A DNA stretch of 54,037 nucleotides, taken from positions 1-54,037 of the forward strand of contig NZ_KB892844.1 of assembly GCF_000373965.1 (NCBI RefSeq). Reading direction: 5' to 3'. The position numbers were made by a program, and so were the translations under genes. Shown piece by piece: positions 8,325 through 18,669 of the stretch (position 1 is its first letter; each line of letters begins with the position of its first letter). A model generated the notes under the pieces. The model had not been told where the DNA came from. It did no database searches and worked only from the letters and a program-made list of their open reading frames with translations. Source of the stretch: Uliginosibacterium gangwonense DSM 18521. Its GTDB lineage: Bacteria; Pseudomonadota; Gammaproteobacteria; Burkholderiales; Rhodocyclaceae.

Positions 8325-9332
8325 TTACAGTACGTGGTGGCCAATCCACCATGCAATGGCCGCAATGATCGCACTGCAAGGGATGGTGAGCACCCAGGCC
8401 CAGACGATGCTACCTGCCAGCCCCCACTTCACGGCAGAAAAGCGCCGGGATGAACCCACGCCGACAATGGCACCGGTGATGGTATGGGTGGTCGAAACCG
8501 GCACCCCCAGCCAGGAGGCCACGTACAGGGTCAGCGCGCCGCCGCTGTCGGCACAGAAACCGCTGTAGGGGCGCAGCTTGGTGATGCCCTGGCCCATGGT
8601 CTTCACAATCCGCCAGCCCCCGAACAGGGTGCCAAAGCCGATAGCCGAATAGCACGCAATGATGGTCCAGTTCGGAATGGATTCGCCTGCTTTGAGGTAG
8701 CCCGAGGTCAGCAAAAGCAGCCAGATGATCCCGATGGTCTTTTGTGCGTCGTTCCCACCGTGCCCCAGGCTGTAGGCGCTGGCAGAGAGTACCTGCAGGC
8801 GGCGGAACCAGCGGTCTACCTTGGTGGGAGTGGTGCGCGCACACAGGTGGGTGACCAGCAACATCATCAACGAGCCCAGCAGCATGCCCAGTACGGGGGA
8901 GATGACGATGAAGGCGACCGTCTTGCCGATCCCCGACCAGATCAGCGGGCCGGAGCCTGCCTTGGCCACCGTGGCGCCGACGATGCCGCCGATCAGCGCG
9001 TGGGAGGAACTGGAGGGGATACCGAAATACCAGGTCAGGATATTCCAGCAGATGGCGCCGATCAGGGCACCAAACACCACGTAGTGGTCAACCACGCTGG
9101 GGTCGACAATACCCTTGCCGACTGTGGCGGCCACGTGGGTGCCGAACACGCCGATGGCGATGAAATTGAAGGTAGCCGCCAGGGCGACTGCCTGATTGGG
9201 CTTCAATACCCCGGTGGACACCACCGTGGCGATGGCGTTGGCCGCATCGTGAAAGCCGTTGAGGAAGTCAAAGAACAGCGCAAGTGCGACGAGGAGGATC
9301 AACCCCGTCATGCCTAATTGAGTAAGTTCCAT
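8325..9332 (-). CDS. Low-affinity inorganic phosphate transporter, PiT family
   Basis: Integral membrane phosphate/cation symporter, 335 residues. Both copies of the PiT signature are visible: FFDFLNGFHDAANAIATVVS near residue 22 and GGNDAQKTIGIIW near residue 196. The two halves share the inverted repeat architecture of the family. It starts 9 bases after the DUF47 gene, and the pair is a common bacterial phosphate uptake operon. About ten hydrophobic segments are present, and the length is typical for the short bacterial subgroup. It should move metal-phosphate into the cytoplasm. Confidence 0.93.
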   Translation of the reverse strand: MELTQLGMTGLILLVALALFFDFLNGFHDAANAIATVVSTGVLKPNQAVALAATFNFIAIGVFGTHVAATVGKGIVDPSVVDHYVVFGALIGAICWNILTWYFGIPSSSSHALIGGIVGATVAKAGSGPLIWSGIGKTVAFIVISPVLGMLLGSLMMLLVTHLCARTTPTKVDRWFRRLQVLSASAYSLGHGGNDAQKTIGIIWLLLLTSGYLKAGESIPNWTIIACYSAIGFGTLFGGWRIVKTMGQGITKLRPYSGFCADSGGALTLYVASWLGVPVSTTHTITGAIVGVGSSRRFSAVKWGLAGSIVWAWVLTIPCSAIIAAIAWWIGHHVL

Positions 9333-9341
9333 AGCAGGGGA

Positions 9342-9968
9342 TCAGGCGTTTTCCAGCACGATGCCTTCGATGACTTTGCCTGCATCCTGGCAGTGGTCGG
9401 TGATCTTCTCCAGCCCCTCGTAGATGGCCTTCATCTTGATGATCTGCACGGCATCGCGTTCATCGCGGAACACGCGGGAGAGCGCGCTGCGCATCACGCG
9501 GTCGCAATCGGATTCGAGCTGATCGATTTCGCGGCAGGTGGTGAGCACATCGGCAGAGTTTTCCATGTTGTCGATGAGCTTGACGGCCTGCTTGAGGCGC
9601 TCACAACAGGAAAGCGAGAGTTCGGCCAGCTGGATTGCGTCCGGGGTGATGCGGCGGATGTTGTACAGGCTCATGGATTCGGCCACGTCCTGGATCGAAT
9701 CCACGATGTCATCCGTACTGGTCACCAGTGCGTGAATGGCATCACGGTCGAACGGGGTGATGAAGGACTTGTGCAACAAGGCCATGGCATCGTGGTTGAT
9801 CTTGTCGGCGCTGGTTTCGATGGCATCGATCTTCTCGATGTGGATGGCAGCGTTTTCCATATCAGTGACCAGCGCGACCAGCTCGCGTGCGGCCAGCACT
9901 ACCTGCTCGGTATGTGCGTTGAAGTAATCGAAAAAACGGCCCTCACGGGGCATGAAACGTCCGAACAT
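9342..9968 (-). CDS. DUF47 / PhoU-like accessory protein of the PiT transporter
   Basis: Cytoplasmic, all-helical protein of 208 residues, similar to PhoU (TIGR00153 family). It starts MFGRFMPREGRFFDYFNAHT, the standard beginning of the family, so I use ATG 9968 rather than the longer frame at 10058. Acidic metal-binding motifs of the PhoU type are suggested by DINHDAM-like and ENSADVL segments. The gene is first in a two-gene operon with the PiT transporter and is thought in this family to modulate transport. The exact mechanism is not established. Confidence 0.9.
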   Translation of the reverse strand: MFGRFMPREGRFFDYFNAHTEQVVLAARELVALVTDMENAAIHIEKIDAIETSADKINHDAMALLHKSFITPFDRDAIHALVTSTDDIVDSIQDVAESMSLYNIRRITPDAIQLAELSLSCCERLKQAVKLIDNMENSADVLTTCREIDQLESDCDRVMRSALSRVFRDERDAVQIIKMKAIYEGLEKITDHCQDAGKVIEGIVLENA

Positions 9969-10076
9969 GGATGTAGGGTGACAAAAAAAGATGCGCAATG
10001 ATAACAGTGTATGAGGCTGTCGAAAGAGGTGTTCTCTGATGCTGGGCAAAACCGGCACAGAGATTTACCGCTTTGT

Positions 10077-11015
10077 TCAACTTTCGGCCTGAAGTTCCTT
10101 GGGAATCGGGAAGGTGATGTTTTCATTGGCACCTTCTACTGAGCGGACCTCCCCAGCCCCCAGTTCGCGCAGGCGGGCAATGACTTCTTCTACCAACACT
10201 TCCGGGGCCGACGCGCCCGCCGTGACGCCTACCCGTGGTTTGCTCGCCAACCAGGCCGGGTCAAGCCCCCCCGCGTTGTCCACCAGATAGGCAGGGATGC
10301 TGCGCAAGGCAGCCACTTCGCGCAGGCGGTTGGAGTTGGAACTGTTCTTGGAACCCACCACGATCATCAGATCAACTTGCGGGGCAATGAATTTGACCGC
10401 GTCCTGGCGATTTTGCGTGGCGTAGCAGATGTCGTCCTTCTTGGGGCCGATGATGGCGGGGAAGCGGGCCTTGAGGGCATCCACGATCACCTGTGCATCG
10501 TCGACCGACAAGGTGGTCTGGGTGACGTAGGCCAGCATGCTCTCGTCACGCACCTGCAGGGCCACCACGTCTTCCACCGATTCCACCAGATACATGCCGG
10601 AGGTCGATTGCCCCATCGTACCTTCCACTTCCGGGTGACCCTTGTGGCCGATCATCACGATCTCGCGCCCGGCTTCACGCATCTTGGCTACTTCCACGTG
10701 TACCTTGGTCACCAGTGGGCAGGTTGCATCAAACACGCGCAGCCCACGGGCGTCGGCTTCTACCCGCACCGCCTGGGATACGCCATGAGCGGAAAAGATC
10801 AGGGTGCTGCCATTGGGCACTTCAGCCAGATCTTCGATAAAGATGGCGCCCTTGCTGCGCAGATCATCGACGACGAACTTGTTATGCACCACTTCGTGCC
10901 GCACATAGATGGGGGCGCCGTAGAGCTTGATGGCACGCTCCACGATCTCGATGGCGCGTTCCACCCCGGCACAGAAGCCACGGGGGTTGGCAAGGAGGAT
11001 TTGGGGTTTGTTCAT
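10077..11015 (-). CDS. ispH: 4-hydroxy-3-methylbut-2-enyl diphosphate reductase
   Basis: Last enzyme of the non-mevalonate isoprenoid pathway: a 4Fe-4S protein that converts HMBPP to IPP and DMAPP. At 312 residues it matches the family length. The three cluster-ligating cysteines are visible in NPRGFCAGV (C15), [11 protein letters not shown] (near residue 100) and a third in the C-terminal half. The HGVS and [11 protein letters not shown] motifs of the active site are present. It is the last gene of the ribF-ileS-lspA-fkpB-ispH group, 38 bases after fkpB. Confidence 0.97.
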   Translation of the reverse strand: MNKPQILLANPRGFCAGVERAIEIVERAIKLYGAPIYVRHEVVHNKFVVDDLRSKGAIFIEDLAEVPNGSTLIFSAHGVSQAVRVEADARGLRVFDATCPLVTKVHVEVAKMREAGREIVMIGHKGHPEVEGTMGQSTSGMYLVESVEDVVALQVRDESMLAYVTQTTLSVDDAQVIVDALKARFPAIIGPKKDDICYATQNRQDAVKFIAPQVDLMIVVGSKNSSNSNRLREVAALRSIPAYLVDNAGGLDPAWLASKPRVGVTAGASAPEVLVEEVIARLRELGAGEVRSVEGANENITFPIPKELQAES

Positions 11016-11053
11016 GTTTGCTTCCTGTGGGACAACCCACGCTCCATATTCTG

Positions 11054-11488
11054 TCAGATGACGCCGATGATCTGGACTTCCACCGCGACGGGTTTACCCG
11101 CCAGTGGGTGATTGAAATCCACCAGGGCATAGTCGGCCGTCAGTTCGCGCACCAAGCCGGGATAGCGGCTGCCATCTGGAGCGGGGAAACCATACACCGC
11201 ATCGGCTTCAAGCTGCATGTCTGCCGGAATGTGGGCACGGTCGATCTTCTCCACCAGTTCTGCGTTGTAGGGGCCGAAGGCTTCGCCTGCCTCAAAATGG
11301 AAGGTTTCGTGATCGCCCGCAGCCAGCCCGATGAGCCGGGCTTCGAGTGCTGGCATCAACTCCCCAACCCCCAGTTGCAAGGTGGCAGGGGAGGATTCGA
11401 AGGTCGAGAGCATCACGGTGCCGCTCTCGGCGTGGCTGACCCGAAAGTTCAGAGTGACCAGACTGCTGGGGTGGATGCATCCGCTCAT
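11054..11488 (-). CDS. fkpB: FKBP-type peptidyl-prolyl isomerase, SlpA/FkpB type
   Basis: Cytoplasmic proline isomerase of 144 residues. It opens with [18 protein letters not shown] and has [20 protein letters not shown] and [17 protein letters not shown], the SlyD/SlpA subfamily pattern, with the insert-in-flap chaperone domain in the middle. Unlike SlyD it has no metal-binding His-rich tail. It lies 3 bases after lspA and before ispH, the same order as in Escherichia coli, which supports the fkpB name. Confidence 0.93.
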   Translation of the reverse strand: MSGCIHPSSLVTLNFRVSHAESGTVMLSTFESSPATLQLGVGELMPALEARLIGLAAGDHETFHFEAGEAFGPYNAELVEKIDRAHIPADMQLEADAVYGFPAPDGSRYPGLVRELTADYALVDFNHPLAGKPVAVEVQIIGVI

Positions 11489-11491
11489 ATA

Positions 11492-11983
11492 TCAGATCTT
11501 TATCGTTGTGTTCTTCTGCTTGCGGCTCTCACGGAACTGGGCCAGTACCATCAGCGCCACCCCCAGGCAGATGGCGGAATCTGCCAGGTTGAAGGCGGGC
11601 CAATAGTGGCGATCTACGTGAAAGGCCAGAAAATCGACCACTGCGCCATAGGCGAAGCGGTCGATCACATTGCCCAAGGCACCGCCGACAACCATCGAAA
11701 ACGCCCAGGGTTGCAGCCATTCGCTACGGTTACGCCAGATCATGACGAGCAGCCAACTGCTGATGACGACTGCCAGCGCGGTGAAGAACCAGCGCTGCCA
11801 GCCACCGTGTTCTGCCAGGAAGCTGAACGCCGCGCCAGGGTTGTAGACCAGCACCAGATCGAAGAAGCTGGTGACCGGCAGGCGCTCATAGAGCTGGAAG
11901 TGTTGCAAGACAGCGATCTTGCTCCACTGGTCCAGGCCGATCACCGCTGCAATCAGGGCAAGCCACCCCACAAAGCGAATCAT
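11492..11983 (-). CDS. lspA: Lipoprotein signal peptidase (signal peptidase II)
   Basis: Inner-membrane aspartyl protease that removes signal peptides of lipoproteins; 163 residues with four transmembrane helices. The catalytic aspartates are in [19 protein letters not shown], and the N-terminal GLDQWSK motif is present. The start codon at 11983 overlaps the ileS stop (ATGA), so I prefer it to an 18-codon longer frame. It processes predicted lipoproteins such as those at 21814 and 43763 in this window. Confidence 0.96.
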   Translation of the reverse strand: MIRFVGWLALIAAVIGLDQWSKIAVLQHFQLYERLPVTSFFDLVLVYNPGAAFSFLAEHGGWQRWFFTALAVVISSWLLVMIWRNRSEWLQPWAFSMVVGGALGNVIDRFAYGAVVDFLAFHVDRHYWPAFNLADSAICLGVALMVLAQFRESRKQKNTTIKI

Positions 11984-14796
11984 GCGTGGCTCCGTGCTTC
12001 GCCCGCGCCATGCAGGTTGTCGTCGCAACGCCCGCACAGTTCCGGGTGTTCCGGGTTGCTTCCCACATCAGCACGGTAATGCCAGCAGCGGGAACACTTC
12101 TGGTGGGCGCTTGGGGTGACCACGATCTTTTCTTCGGCTGCGCTGGCGACTTCTACAATGTCTGCCGCAGAGGTGATGAAGACAAAGCGCAGATCATTCC
12201 CCAACGTCTTCAGTGCAGCGAATTTGTCGCCCGTAGCATGAACTGTCACTTCCGCCTGCAACGAGGAACCCACTTGGCCTGCGGTACGCACGGCTTCGAT
12301 TTCCTTCATCACTTCGGCACGCACGGCGCGGATCGTGTTCCACTTGGCTTCGTCCTTGTAATCGGCGAAAGACAGCCCGTCGATCATCGCTGCGGGCAGA
12401 TCATGCCAGCGGTGCAGCATCACGCTGTCGTCCTTGTCGCCACTCATCACGGCCCAGGCTTCTTCGGCGGTGAAGGAGAGGATCGGCGCCATCAGTTTCA
12501 CCAGGGTCTGGCTGATGTGCCACAGAGCTGTTTGCGCGGAACGCCGTGCCACCGACTTGGTCGCACTGGTGTAGAGGCGGTCCTTGAGGATGTCGAGGTA
12601 GAAACCACCCAGATCTTCGGAGCAGAAGATCTGCAGTTTCTGCACGATCTTGTGGAATTCGTAAGTCGAGTAGTCGGCTTGGCAGCGTTCATTGAGTTGC
12701 GTCGTCAGCCACAGGGCGTAACGATCCACCTCATAGATTTCCTTGGGCTGTACTGATTCCTTGGCCACATCGAAATCCGAGGTGTTGGCAAGCAGGAAGC
12801 GTAGCGTGTTGCGCACGCGGCGATACACCTCGACCACGCGGGCGAGGATTTCCTTGCTACCGGCAATTTCGCCAGAGTAATCGGTGCTGGCGACCCATAG
12901 GCGCAGGATGTCGGCGCCCATTTTTTCAGTGATCTCTTCGGGCAGAATCGTGTTGCCCAGCGACTTGCTCATCTTGCGGCCCTTTTCATCCACGGTGAAG
13001 CCGTGGGTGAGCAGCGCCCTGTAAGGCGCGTGACCATCGATGGCTGCGCCGGTGAGCAAGGAACTATGGAACCAGCCGCGATGCTGGTCGGAGCCTTCCA
13101 GATACAGGTCGGCACGCGGACCGTGTTCGTGGCCTTCGTTGTGCGAGCCGCGCATCACGTGCATGTGCGTGGTGCCCGAATCGAACCATACGTCCAGGGT
13201 GTCGCTGATCTTGTCGTACAGCGGGGCTTCGGCACCCAGCAGTTCGGCTGCATCCAGCTTGAACCAGGCTTCAATGCCTTCTTTCTCAACACGCTGGGCG
13301 ACTTCTTCCATCAATTCCACGGTGCGCGGATGCAGCTCCCCGGTTTCCTTGTTCAGGAAGAAGGGGATCGGCACGCCCCAGGTACGCTGGCGCGAGATGC
13401 ACCAGTCGGGTCGCCCAGCGATCATCGCATGCAGGCGTGGCTTGCCCCAGGCCGGGTAGAAGACCGTTTCTTCGATGGCCTTGAGGGCACGTTCGCGCAG
13501 CGTGGCGCCTTCCTTGGGTTGCTTGTCCATGCCCACGAACCACTGCGCGGTGGCGCGATAGATCAGCGGGGTCTTGTGGCGCCAGCAGTGCATATAGCTA
13601 TGGCTGATGGTTTCGTGATGGAGCAGCGCACCCACTTCCTGCAACTTGGCCACCACGTTCGGGTTGGCCTTCCAGATGAACTGACCACCGAAGAATTCGA
13701 GGCTTGGTGCATACACGCCATTGCCTTGAACAGGATTGAGGATCTCGTCGAAACCACGACCATTCGCGCGCCAGATGTTGAAGTCATCCACACCGTAGGC
13801 TGGGGCACAGTGCACGATACCCGTACCGGTATCCACGCCCACATAATCAGCCAGATAGACTGGCGAGAGACGATCGTAGAAGGGGTGATGGAAGGGGATG
13901 CCCGCCAGACGTTTGCCTTCGGCCTCGCCTAGCACTTCGCCATGCAGCTTGTAGCGCTTCAGGCAGGCTTCGACCAGTTCGGCTGCGAGGATCAACAGCT
14001 TGTCGCTCACGTCGACGAGTGCGTACTTCACTTCCGGGTGGATGTTCAGTGCCTGGTTGGCGGGGATGGTCCACGGGGTGGTGGTCCAGATTACCGCATA
14101 GGCGGGCTTGGCCAGACCTTCCTGGCGGAAGGCGATGGAGAGTTGCTCCGGCTCGGTACACTTGAAGGCTACGTCGATGGCGTCGGACTGCTTGTCTTCG
14201 TACTCGACTTCGGCTTCTGCTAGCGCAGAGCCGCAATCAAAACACCAGTTGACCGGCTTGAGCCCCTTGAAGACGTAGCCGTGCTTGACCATCTCGGCCA
14301 GCGCCCGGATTTCACCGGCTTCGTTGGAATAGGCCATGGTCAGGTAGGGGTTGTCCCATTCACCCAGTACGCCCAGGCGGATGAAGCCAGCCTTCTGGAT
14401 TTCGACCTGTTCGGTGGCGTAGGCGCGGCAAAGCTCACGCACCTTGGCGCCGGGCAGATGCTTGCCGTGGGTGACTTCCACCTTGTGCTCAATGGGCAGG
14501 CCGTGGCAATCCCAGCCCGGTACGTAAGGGGCGTCGAACCCGGACAAGGTTTTGGAGCGGACGATGATGTCCTTGAGCACCTTGTTGAGCGCATGGCCCA
14601 GGTGCAGACTGCCGTTGGCGTAAGGGGGGCCATCGTGCAGAATGAATTTGGGGCGACCTGCGGATACCTTGCGAATCTTCTCGTAGAGCTTCTTCTGTTG
14701 CCACTGTTGAATCCAACCCGGTTCCCGCTTGGGCAGATCGCCACGCATGGGGAAAGGGGTATCCGGCATATTCAGGGTCTGACGATATTCGGCCAT
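11980..14796 (-). CDS. ileS: Isoleucyl-tRNA synthetase
   Basis: Class I aminoacyl-tRNA synthetase of 938 residues that charges tRNA-Ile and edits valine. The HIGH motif appears as [12 protein letters not shown] and the KMSKS loop as [10 protein letters not shown]. The CP1 editing domain sits between them. The C-terminal zinc finger is present ([13 protein letters not shown] and LCGRCDDNL), marking the bacterial zinc-containing type. It is preceded 7 bases upstream by ribF and overlaps lspA by 4 bases at its 3' end. Confidence 0.98.
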   Translation of the reverse strand: MAEYRQTLNMPDTPFPMRGDLPKREPGWIQQWQQKKLYEKIRKVSAGRPKFILHDGPPYANGSLHLGHALNKVLKDIIVRSKTLSGFDAPYVPGWDCHGLPIEHKVEVTHGKHLPGAKVRELCRAYATEQVEIQKAGFIRLGVLGEWDNPYLTMAYSNEAGEIRALAEMVKHGYVFKGLKPVNWCFDCGSALAEAEVEYEDKQSDAIDVAFKCTEPEQLSIAFRQEGLAKPAYAVIWTTTPWTIPANQALNIHPEVKYALVDVSDKLLILAAELVEACLKRYKLHGEVLGEAEGKRLAGIPFHHPFYDRLSPVYLADYVGVDTGTGIVHCAPAYGVDDFNIWRANGRGFDEILNPVQGNGVYAPSLEFFGGQFIWKANPNVVAKLQEVGALLHHETISHSYMHCWRHKTPLIYRATAQWFVGMDKQPKEGATLRERALKAIEETVFYPAWGKPRLHAMIAGRPDWCISRQRTWGVPIPFFLNKETGELHPRTVELMEEVAQRVEKEGIEAWFKLDAAELLGAEAPLYDKISDTLDVWFDSGTTHMHVMRGSHNEGHEHGPRADLYLEGSDQHRGWFHSSLLTGAAIDGHAPYRALLTHGFTVDEKGRKMSKSLGNTILPEEITEKMGADILRLWVASTDYSGEIAGSKEILARVVEVYRRVRNTLRFLLANTSDFDVAKESVQPKEIYEVDRYALWLTTQLNERCQADYSTYEFHKIVQKLQIFCSEDLGGFYLDILKDRLYTSATKSVARRSAQTALWHISQTLVKLMAPILSFTAEEAWAVMSGDKDDSVMLHRWHDLPAAMIDGLSFADYKDEAKWNTIRAVRAEVMKEIEAVRTAGQVGSSLQAEVTVHATGDKFAALKTLGNDLRFVFITSAADIVEVASAAEEKIVVTPSAHQKCSRCWHYRADVGSNPEHPELCGRCDDNLHGAGEARSHA

Positions 14797-14803
14797 TTTT
14801 CTC

Positions 14804-15748
14804 TCACAAGCTCACAAACTCAGGGTGTGCGGCAAAGTAGTTCCGCACCTCATTACAATCGGTCTGGATGGCGTGCTTCAAGGCATCCAGTGAAGGGTAT
14901 TTCTGTTCATCGCGTACCTTGTGCCAGAAGCGCACACGCAGGCGCTGCCCATACAGGTCGCCAGAGTAATCCAGCACAAACACTTCCAGCTTTAATGCCA
15001 GGCGATCGCCGATCGTGGGGCGCACGCCTACGCTGGCGGCCCCGATGGCTCGCTGGAAAGGCCCGCCATCCACGGTCACGGCAAACACGCCAGCCAGCGG
15101 CAGGCTGGGCTGGCGCAACTGGATATTGGCGGTGGGAAAGCCAATAGTGCGGCCAATCTGCGCCCCCGGCAAAACCCGGCCTTCCACAACGAAAGGCTCC
15201 CCCAGCAGGCGCGCGGCATGCTCGATCTGTCCTGCCTGCAAGGCTTCGCGCACGGCGGAGCTGGAGGCGCGCTCGCCCGCCACTTCCAGGGTCGGCATGG
15301 CTTCTACCGTGAAGCCATGCAGCTTGCCGCCCGCCAGCAGCGCGGCAAAATCGCCGTCCCGCCCTCGTCCGAAGCGGAAATCATCACCAATCATCAGGTG
15401 TCGGGTTTGCAGGTCTCGCGCCAGGGTCTGGCTGATGAAGGCATCAGCACTTTGTTGTGCAAAGGCAGCGTTGAAACGCTGGACGATGACCCGGTCAATC
15501 CCTGTCTGCGACAGCAGTTGCAACTTGCGGCGCAGGCTGCACAGGCGCGGAGGGGCCGCCTCCAGCGAAAAGTATTCGCGTGGGTGCGGCTCAAAGCACA
15601 GGGCTACGGCAGGCAGCCCCAGCGCGTCGGCCTTGGCCCGCAAACGGGCCAACAATGCACGGTGGCCCAAGTGTACGCCATCGAAATTTCCGATGGTCAG
15701 AACACAGGGGCCTTGAGCTGAAATGGGGATTTGCCGACAGACCTGCAT
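14804..15748 (-). CDS. ribF: Bifunctional riboflavin kinase / FAD synthetase
   Basis: Makes FMN and FAD from riboflavin. At 314 residues it has the normal bacterial two-domain form: an N-terminal nucleotidyltransferase with [13 protein letters not shown] and a C-terminal kinase domain with [11 protein letters not shown]. It is the first gene of the operon and is translated from ATG 15748. The next gene upstream is also leftward but separated by about 190 bases, which contain no other gene that I can see. Confidence 0.97.
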   Translation of the reverse strand: MQVCRQIPISAQGPCVLTIGNFDGVHLGHRALLARLRAKADALGLPAVALCFEPHPREYFSLEAAPPRLCSLRRKLQLLSQTGIDRVIVQRFNAAFAQQSADAFISQTLARDLQTRHLMIGDDFRFGRGRDGDFAALLAGGKLHGFTVEAMPTLEVAGERASSSAVREALQAGQIEHAARLLGEPFVVEGRVLPGAQIGRTIGFPTANIQLRQPSLPLAGVFAVTVDGGPFQRAIGAASVGVRPTIGDRLALKLEVFVLDYSGDLYGQRLRVRFWHKVRDEQKYPSLDALKHAIQTDCNEVRNYFAAHPEFVSL

Positions 15749-15940
15749 AAATGCCTGATGAAAAACGATGAATTATAGCGGCAAGCGCCTGATTCGGCAT
15801 CTGGCAGGTGAAAAACTCGCAAGAAAAGATGGAGGGGGCGGCGCAAGCCTGATCCTGTTGTGCAGACCCGAGGCTTGTTGAAGGGAGGGGGCAGGGCGTA
15901 GCCCGGTACTCAGGCTACGTCCCTGATTGGTGAAACCAGA

Positions 15941-16507
15941 CTAGCGATGGTGGTCTCCGCGATCATCATCGTGGCGTTCCCAGCCACGGCCCCAGCGCTC
16001 ATCATGACGGTCATCGCGGCGATCATCACGACGTTCTTCGTGATCGCGCCGCCATTCGTGTGCGCGGTGGTCTTCCCACTCCCGGCGGCGTTCCCACTCG
16101 CGGTGTTCATCCCGGTACTCGTAACGTGGGGGCGGGGCTACACGCCAGTATTCCTCCACCGGGCGTACGTAGTGCGGTTCCCAGCGGCCGGGCTCAAAAT
16201 GCCAGCGAGGCCCACGTGGTTCCCAGCGTTCCGGTACCCAGGTATAGCCGGAGCGCACCACAACCCATGTACCGGGCATCCACAGGTAGCGACCATCGTC
16301 CCAGCGCCAGAAGCCAGATTGCCACATGTATCCGGGGCGGGGTGGAGGGGCGGGCTCATAGCGTATTGGTGGCGGTGGCGCATCCACATCGATACGCACA
16401 CCTGGCAGCCGTACACCGACCGAGACGTCTACACCCGCGTAGCTGGCGTTTGCTCCCAGGCCAGCCGCCGCCATCAGGCATGACATGACTACTTGTTTGA
16501 TCCTCAC
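15941..16507 (-). CDS. Secreted YXWGXW-repeat protein, Arg/His-rich tail
   Basis: Exported protein of 188 residues. I use the GTG at 16507 because GAGGAG lies 7 bases upstream; it yields a clean signal peptide (VRIKQVVMSCLMAAAGLGA, cleavage near NASYA). A beta-rich stretch follows, then repeats of the YxWxxGxW type: GYMWQSGFWRW, RYLWMPGTWV, GYTWVPERWEPRG and WHFEPGRWEPHY. The last 60 residues are a highly charged Arg/Asp/Glu/His tail. The family is common in betaproteobacteria but has no known function. A larger relative lies at 25746. The tail could bind metal or polyanions, which is speculation. Confidence 0.8.
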   Translation of the reverse strand: MRIKQVVMSCLMAAAGLGANASYAGVDVSVGVRLPGVRIDVDAPPPPIRYEPAPPPRPGYMWQSGFWRWDDGRYLWMPGTWVVVRSGYTWVPERWEPRGPRWHFEPGRWEPHYVRPVEEYWRVAPPPRYEYRDEHREWERRREWEDHRAHEWRRDHEERRDDRRDDRHDERWGRGWERHDDDRGDHHR

Positions 16508-16634
16508 GATACAACTCCTCGTTATCAGCGTGGTGCCATGCACCCTTGATGGCTATAACGCGGGGGAGGAAGGTGCCGCCTACATGCTACTGTAAGTATT
16601 TGTAATTGTTGTTTTGTGTCAATGGCTTGCGTTG

Positions 16635-17405
16635 CTAGGCCATGCCAAGGCGGGCGTGCAGGGCGAGGTATTCCTGGGTGAGTTTGTGGCGGGGATCAAG
16701 GTGAATCATGGGCTTGGCCGTCTGGTGGCTTTCGCGGATGCGTACCGAGCTGGAAAGGTAGGTGGGCAGAATCGGCAGGCCCTCTGCCAACAAATCGTCC
16801 ACCAGTTTTTGTGGCAGGCTGGCCCGCGCCTGGAACTGATTGACGACGATGCCCTCAACCTGCAAGGCTTGGTTGTGATCGGTACGGATCTCCTCCACAT
16901 TCTCCAGCAGCGCATACAGGGCCCGGCGCGAGAAGTCGTCACAGTCAAAGGGGATCAAGCAGGCATCCGCAGCAATCAGCGCCGAACGGGTGAAGAAATT
17001 CATGGCTGGCGGCGTGTCGATATAGATCTGGTCGAATTGATCGTCCAGTTCCGCCAGGGCGTCGCGCAGCTTGTAGATTTTGTAGCGCGATTCAAGCTTG
17101 CCCATCAACTCTTCCAGCCGTGGCGAGGACGCCATCAGGTACAGATGCTCAAAAGGGGTGGGGAGTGCATGGTCAGCGGTGGCGCGCTGTTCGAAGCGGA
17201 TCGTGAGTGTCTGCTCGAACAGGTCGGCCAGATTGGGTTCGATACCCTCTGCCGCTGCCCCCATCAGATAGTGGGTGGAATTGCCCTGCGGGTCCAGGTC
17301 AACCACAAGGGTACGTAGCCCGTTGTTTGCCGAGATGGCTGCAAGATTGCAGGTGATGGTGGATTTGCCGACGCCGCCTTTCTGGTTGAATACCACGCGT
17401 TTCAT
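16635..17405 (-). CDS. Orphan ParA-family ATPase
   Basis: Deviant Walker A ATPase of 256 residues (NQKGGVGKST, residues 7-16; then VVDLDPQGNSTHYLMG and the switch region IYIDTPPAMNF). Proteins of this type position DNA or large complexes on the nucleoid by ATP-driven dimerisation. There is no ParB gene or parS-like repeat beside it, so it is probably not the chromosome segregation ParA. It may instead place another cargo, or be a regulator of the BcsQ/MinD type. It has a typical chromosomal composition and no plasmid neighbours. Confidence 0.88.
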   Translation of the reverse strand: MKRVVFNQKGGVGKSTITCNLAAISANNGLRTLVVDLDPQGNSTHYLMGAAAEGIEPNLADLFEQTLTIRFEQRATADHALPTPFEHLYLMASSPRLEELMGKLESRYKIYKLRDALAELDDQFDQIYIDTPPAMNFFTRSALIAADACLIPFDCDDFSRRALYALLENVEEIRTDHNQALQVEGIVVNQFQARASLPQKLVDDLLAEGLPILPTYLSSSVRIRESHQTAKPMIHLDPRHKLTQEYLALHARLGMA

Positions 17406-17672
17406 CTTGCATCCTTCCCATTTGGCTGAACAGAGGGTGTCCCCATCAGTATATGCTTGACGCGCATGTCATCCCTGCTCTTTAGTGCAGGTCTGCTACG
17501 TTTTTTGTGCGCCGGGTCGTTTGCGATGTTGACCAGGGTAAGTCAAGGCTGCATACCTTGGCAGGCGCCACGCATCTTGGCATTTACCGTACTTTGCCAA
17601 AATGGTGTTGGATTCGCACTACAAGGTGCCGTGGAATGGAATAATGCGCTTGCTTATGGCTGGGGGGATCTT

Positions 17673-18131
17673 TTGAAACGTACAAAAATTGCGGCTCGGG
17701 CGCTGATGGCCTTTTTTGCATGCGTGGCGGGCAATGCGTCCTGGGCAACCGATCTGGTGAGTTTTGGCGGCGCCTCGTATCACTTTGAACGTGATCTGGG
17801 GTATAACGAGTTCAACTATGGGCTAGGGTATGAAAGAGATTTGCGTGATGACTTCTCGATCTCTGGCGGAGTGTTCAAGAACAGTATCCGGCGCGCGGCA
17901 TTTTATGTGTTGGGCAACTATTACCCGGTGACGCTCGGGGCCGGGTTCCGGCTCGGGCTTGCCATCGGGGGGGTGAGCGGTTATCGTCATCTTGCCGTTG
18001 CCCCGGCCCTGTTGCCTGCCTTGGAATGGCGTGGTGAGCGGCTGGCCCTGCAAACCTATGTGATCCCGACCATCAAGCCCCATATTGATGGTGCTGTGGT
18101 GCTTCAGGTCAAATATCAGTTATCAAAGTAG
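17673..18131 (+). CDS. Small predicted outer-membrane beta-barrel protein
   Basis: Exported protein of 152 residues. I choose the TTG at 17673 because a G-rich Shine-Dalgarno sequence precedes it and a proper signal peptide follows (KRTKIAARALMAFFACVAGN, cleavage near ASWA). The upstream 72 codons of the open frame have no signal and are probably not translated. The mature part alternates polar and aromatic residues in strand-like stretches (SYHFERDLGYNEFNYGLGYE and others) and ends with LQVKYQLSK, consistent with a six- to eight-stranded barrel. Family not recognised. It is followed 40 bases later by another exported protein. Confidence 0.6.
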   Translation: MKRTKIAARALMAFFACVAGNASWATDLVSFGGASYHFERDLGYNEFNYGLGYERDLRDDFSISGGVFKNSIRRAAFYVLGNYYPVTLGAGFRLGLAIGGVSGYRHLAVAPALLPALEWRGERLALQTYVIPTIKPHIDGAVVLQVKYQLSK

Positions 18132-18171
18132 AATCATTATTGAAGTGGATTGAACGGAGACGGCGGGCGCA

Positions 18172-18537
18172 ATGAATAGATGGAAGCGAATTGCGGGGGG
18201 CGTGGTGCTTTGCGGTTGGGTGGCGTTGGCACCGGTGGCTGCGCAGCAAGTGGTATTGACGCCGGCTCAGACTGCCATGCTCAAACGGGAGCAGGTCAAG
18301 GCGGAAGACCAATATGTCAGCCAGGTGGCCAAGATTGCCGGTGTGCGTCAGCGCACCGTGCGCCAGGCCATTCCTGATCACGCCCGCATCACCGATCCGG
18401 TGGCCCGGGTGATTTCTGCATTGGAGCATACCTTGGGCGAACCTTTGAGTGACGAGCAAAAGGATGCGATCCGTGCAGCGGATGCGGAGTACACGGCTGC
18501 CATCAAGGCTGCTGAAGAAACTGTCATGAAGCGCTGA
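18172..18537 (+). CDS. Small exported protein of unknown function
   Basis: A 121-residue protein with a signal peptide (MNRWKRIAGGVVLCGWVALA, cleavage near PVAAQ) and a helical, Ala/Glu/Lys-rich mature domain. I do not recognise the family. It could be a periplasmic helical protein. It probably shares a transcript with the preceding outer-membrane protein (40-base gap), and a strong terminator hairpin follows at 18613. Confidence 0.65.
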   Translation: MNRWKRIAGGVVLCGWVALAPVAAQQVVLTPAQTAMLKREQVKAEDQYVSQVAKIAGVRQRTVRQAIPDHARITDPVARVISALEHTLGEPLSDEQKDAIRAADAEYTAAIKAAEETVMKR

Positions 18538-18612
18538 ATGAAACACTGATTTTGACACCGGAATAACAAGCCTCTCTGTCGAAAATCAGGACGTGTGTTT
18601 TATGACAAAAAG

Positions 18613-18644
18613 AAACGGCCTGATGGTTTTCCATCAAGCCGTTT
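18613..18644. terminator. Bidirectional intrinsic terminator
   Basis: AAACGGCCTGATGG pairs with CCATCAAGCCGTTT across a TTTT loop, with one mismatch. Flanking A and T runs allow termination in both directions, between the small exported protein (+) and the decarboxylase (-). Confidence 0.85.
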
Positions 18645-18669
18645 TGTATTCAAGCTGCTCGGGATCGTC

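Noticed and set aside
15897-15919. Small hairpin CGTAGCC / GGCTACG after the YXWGXW gene
   Set aside because: Only 7 bp with no T-run; not convincing as a terminator.
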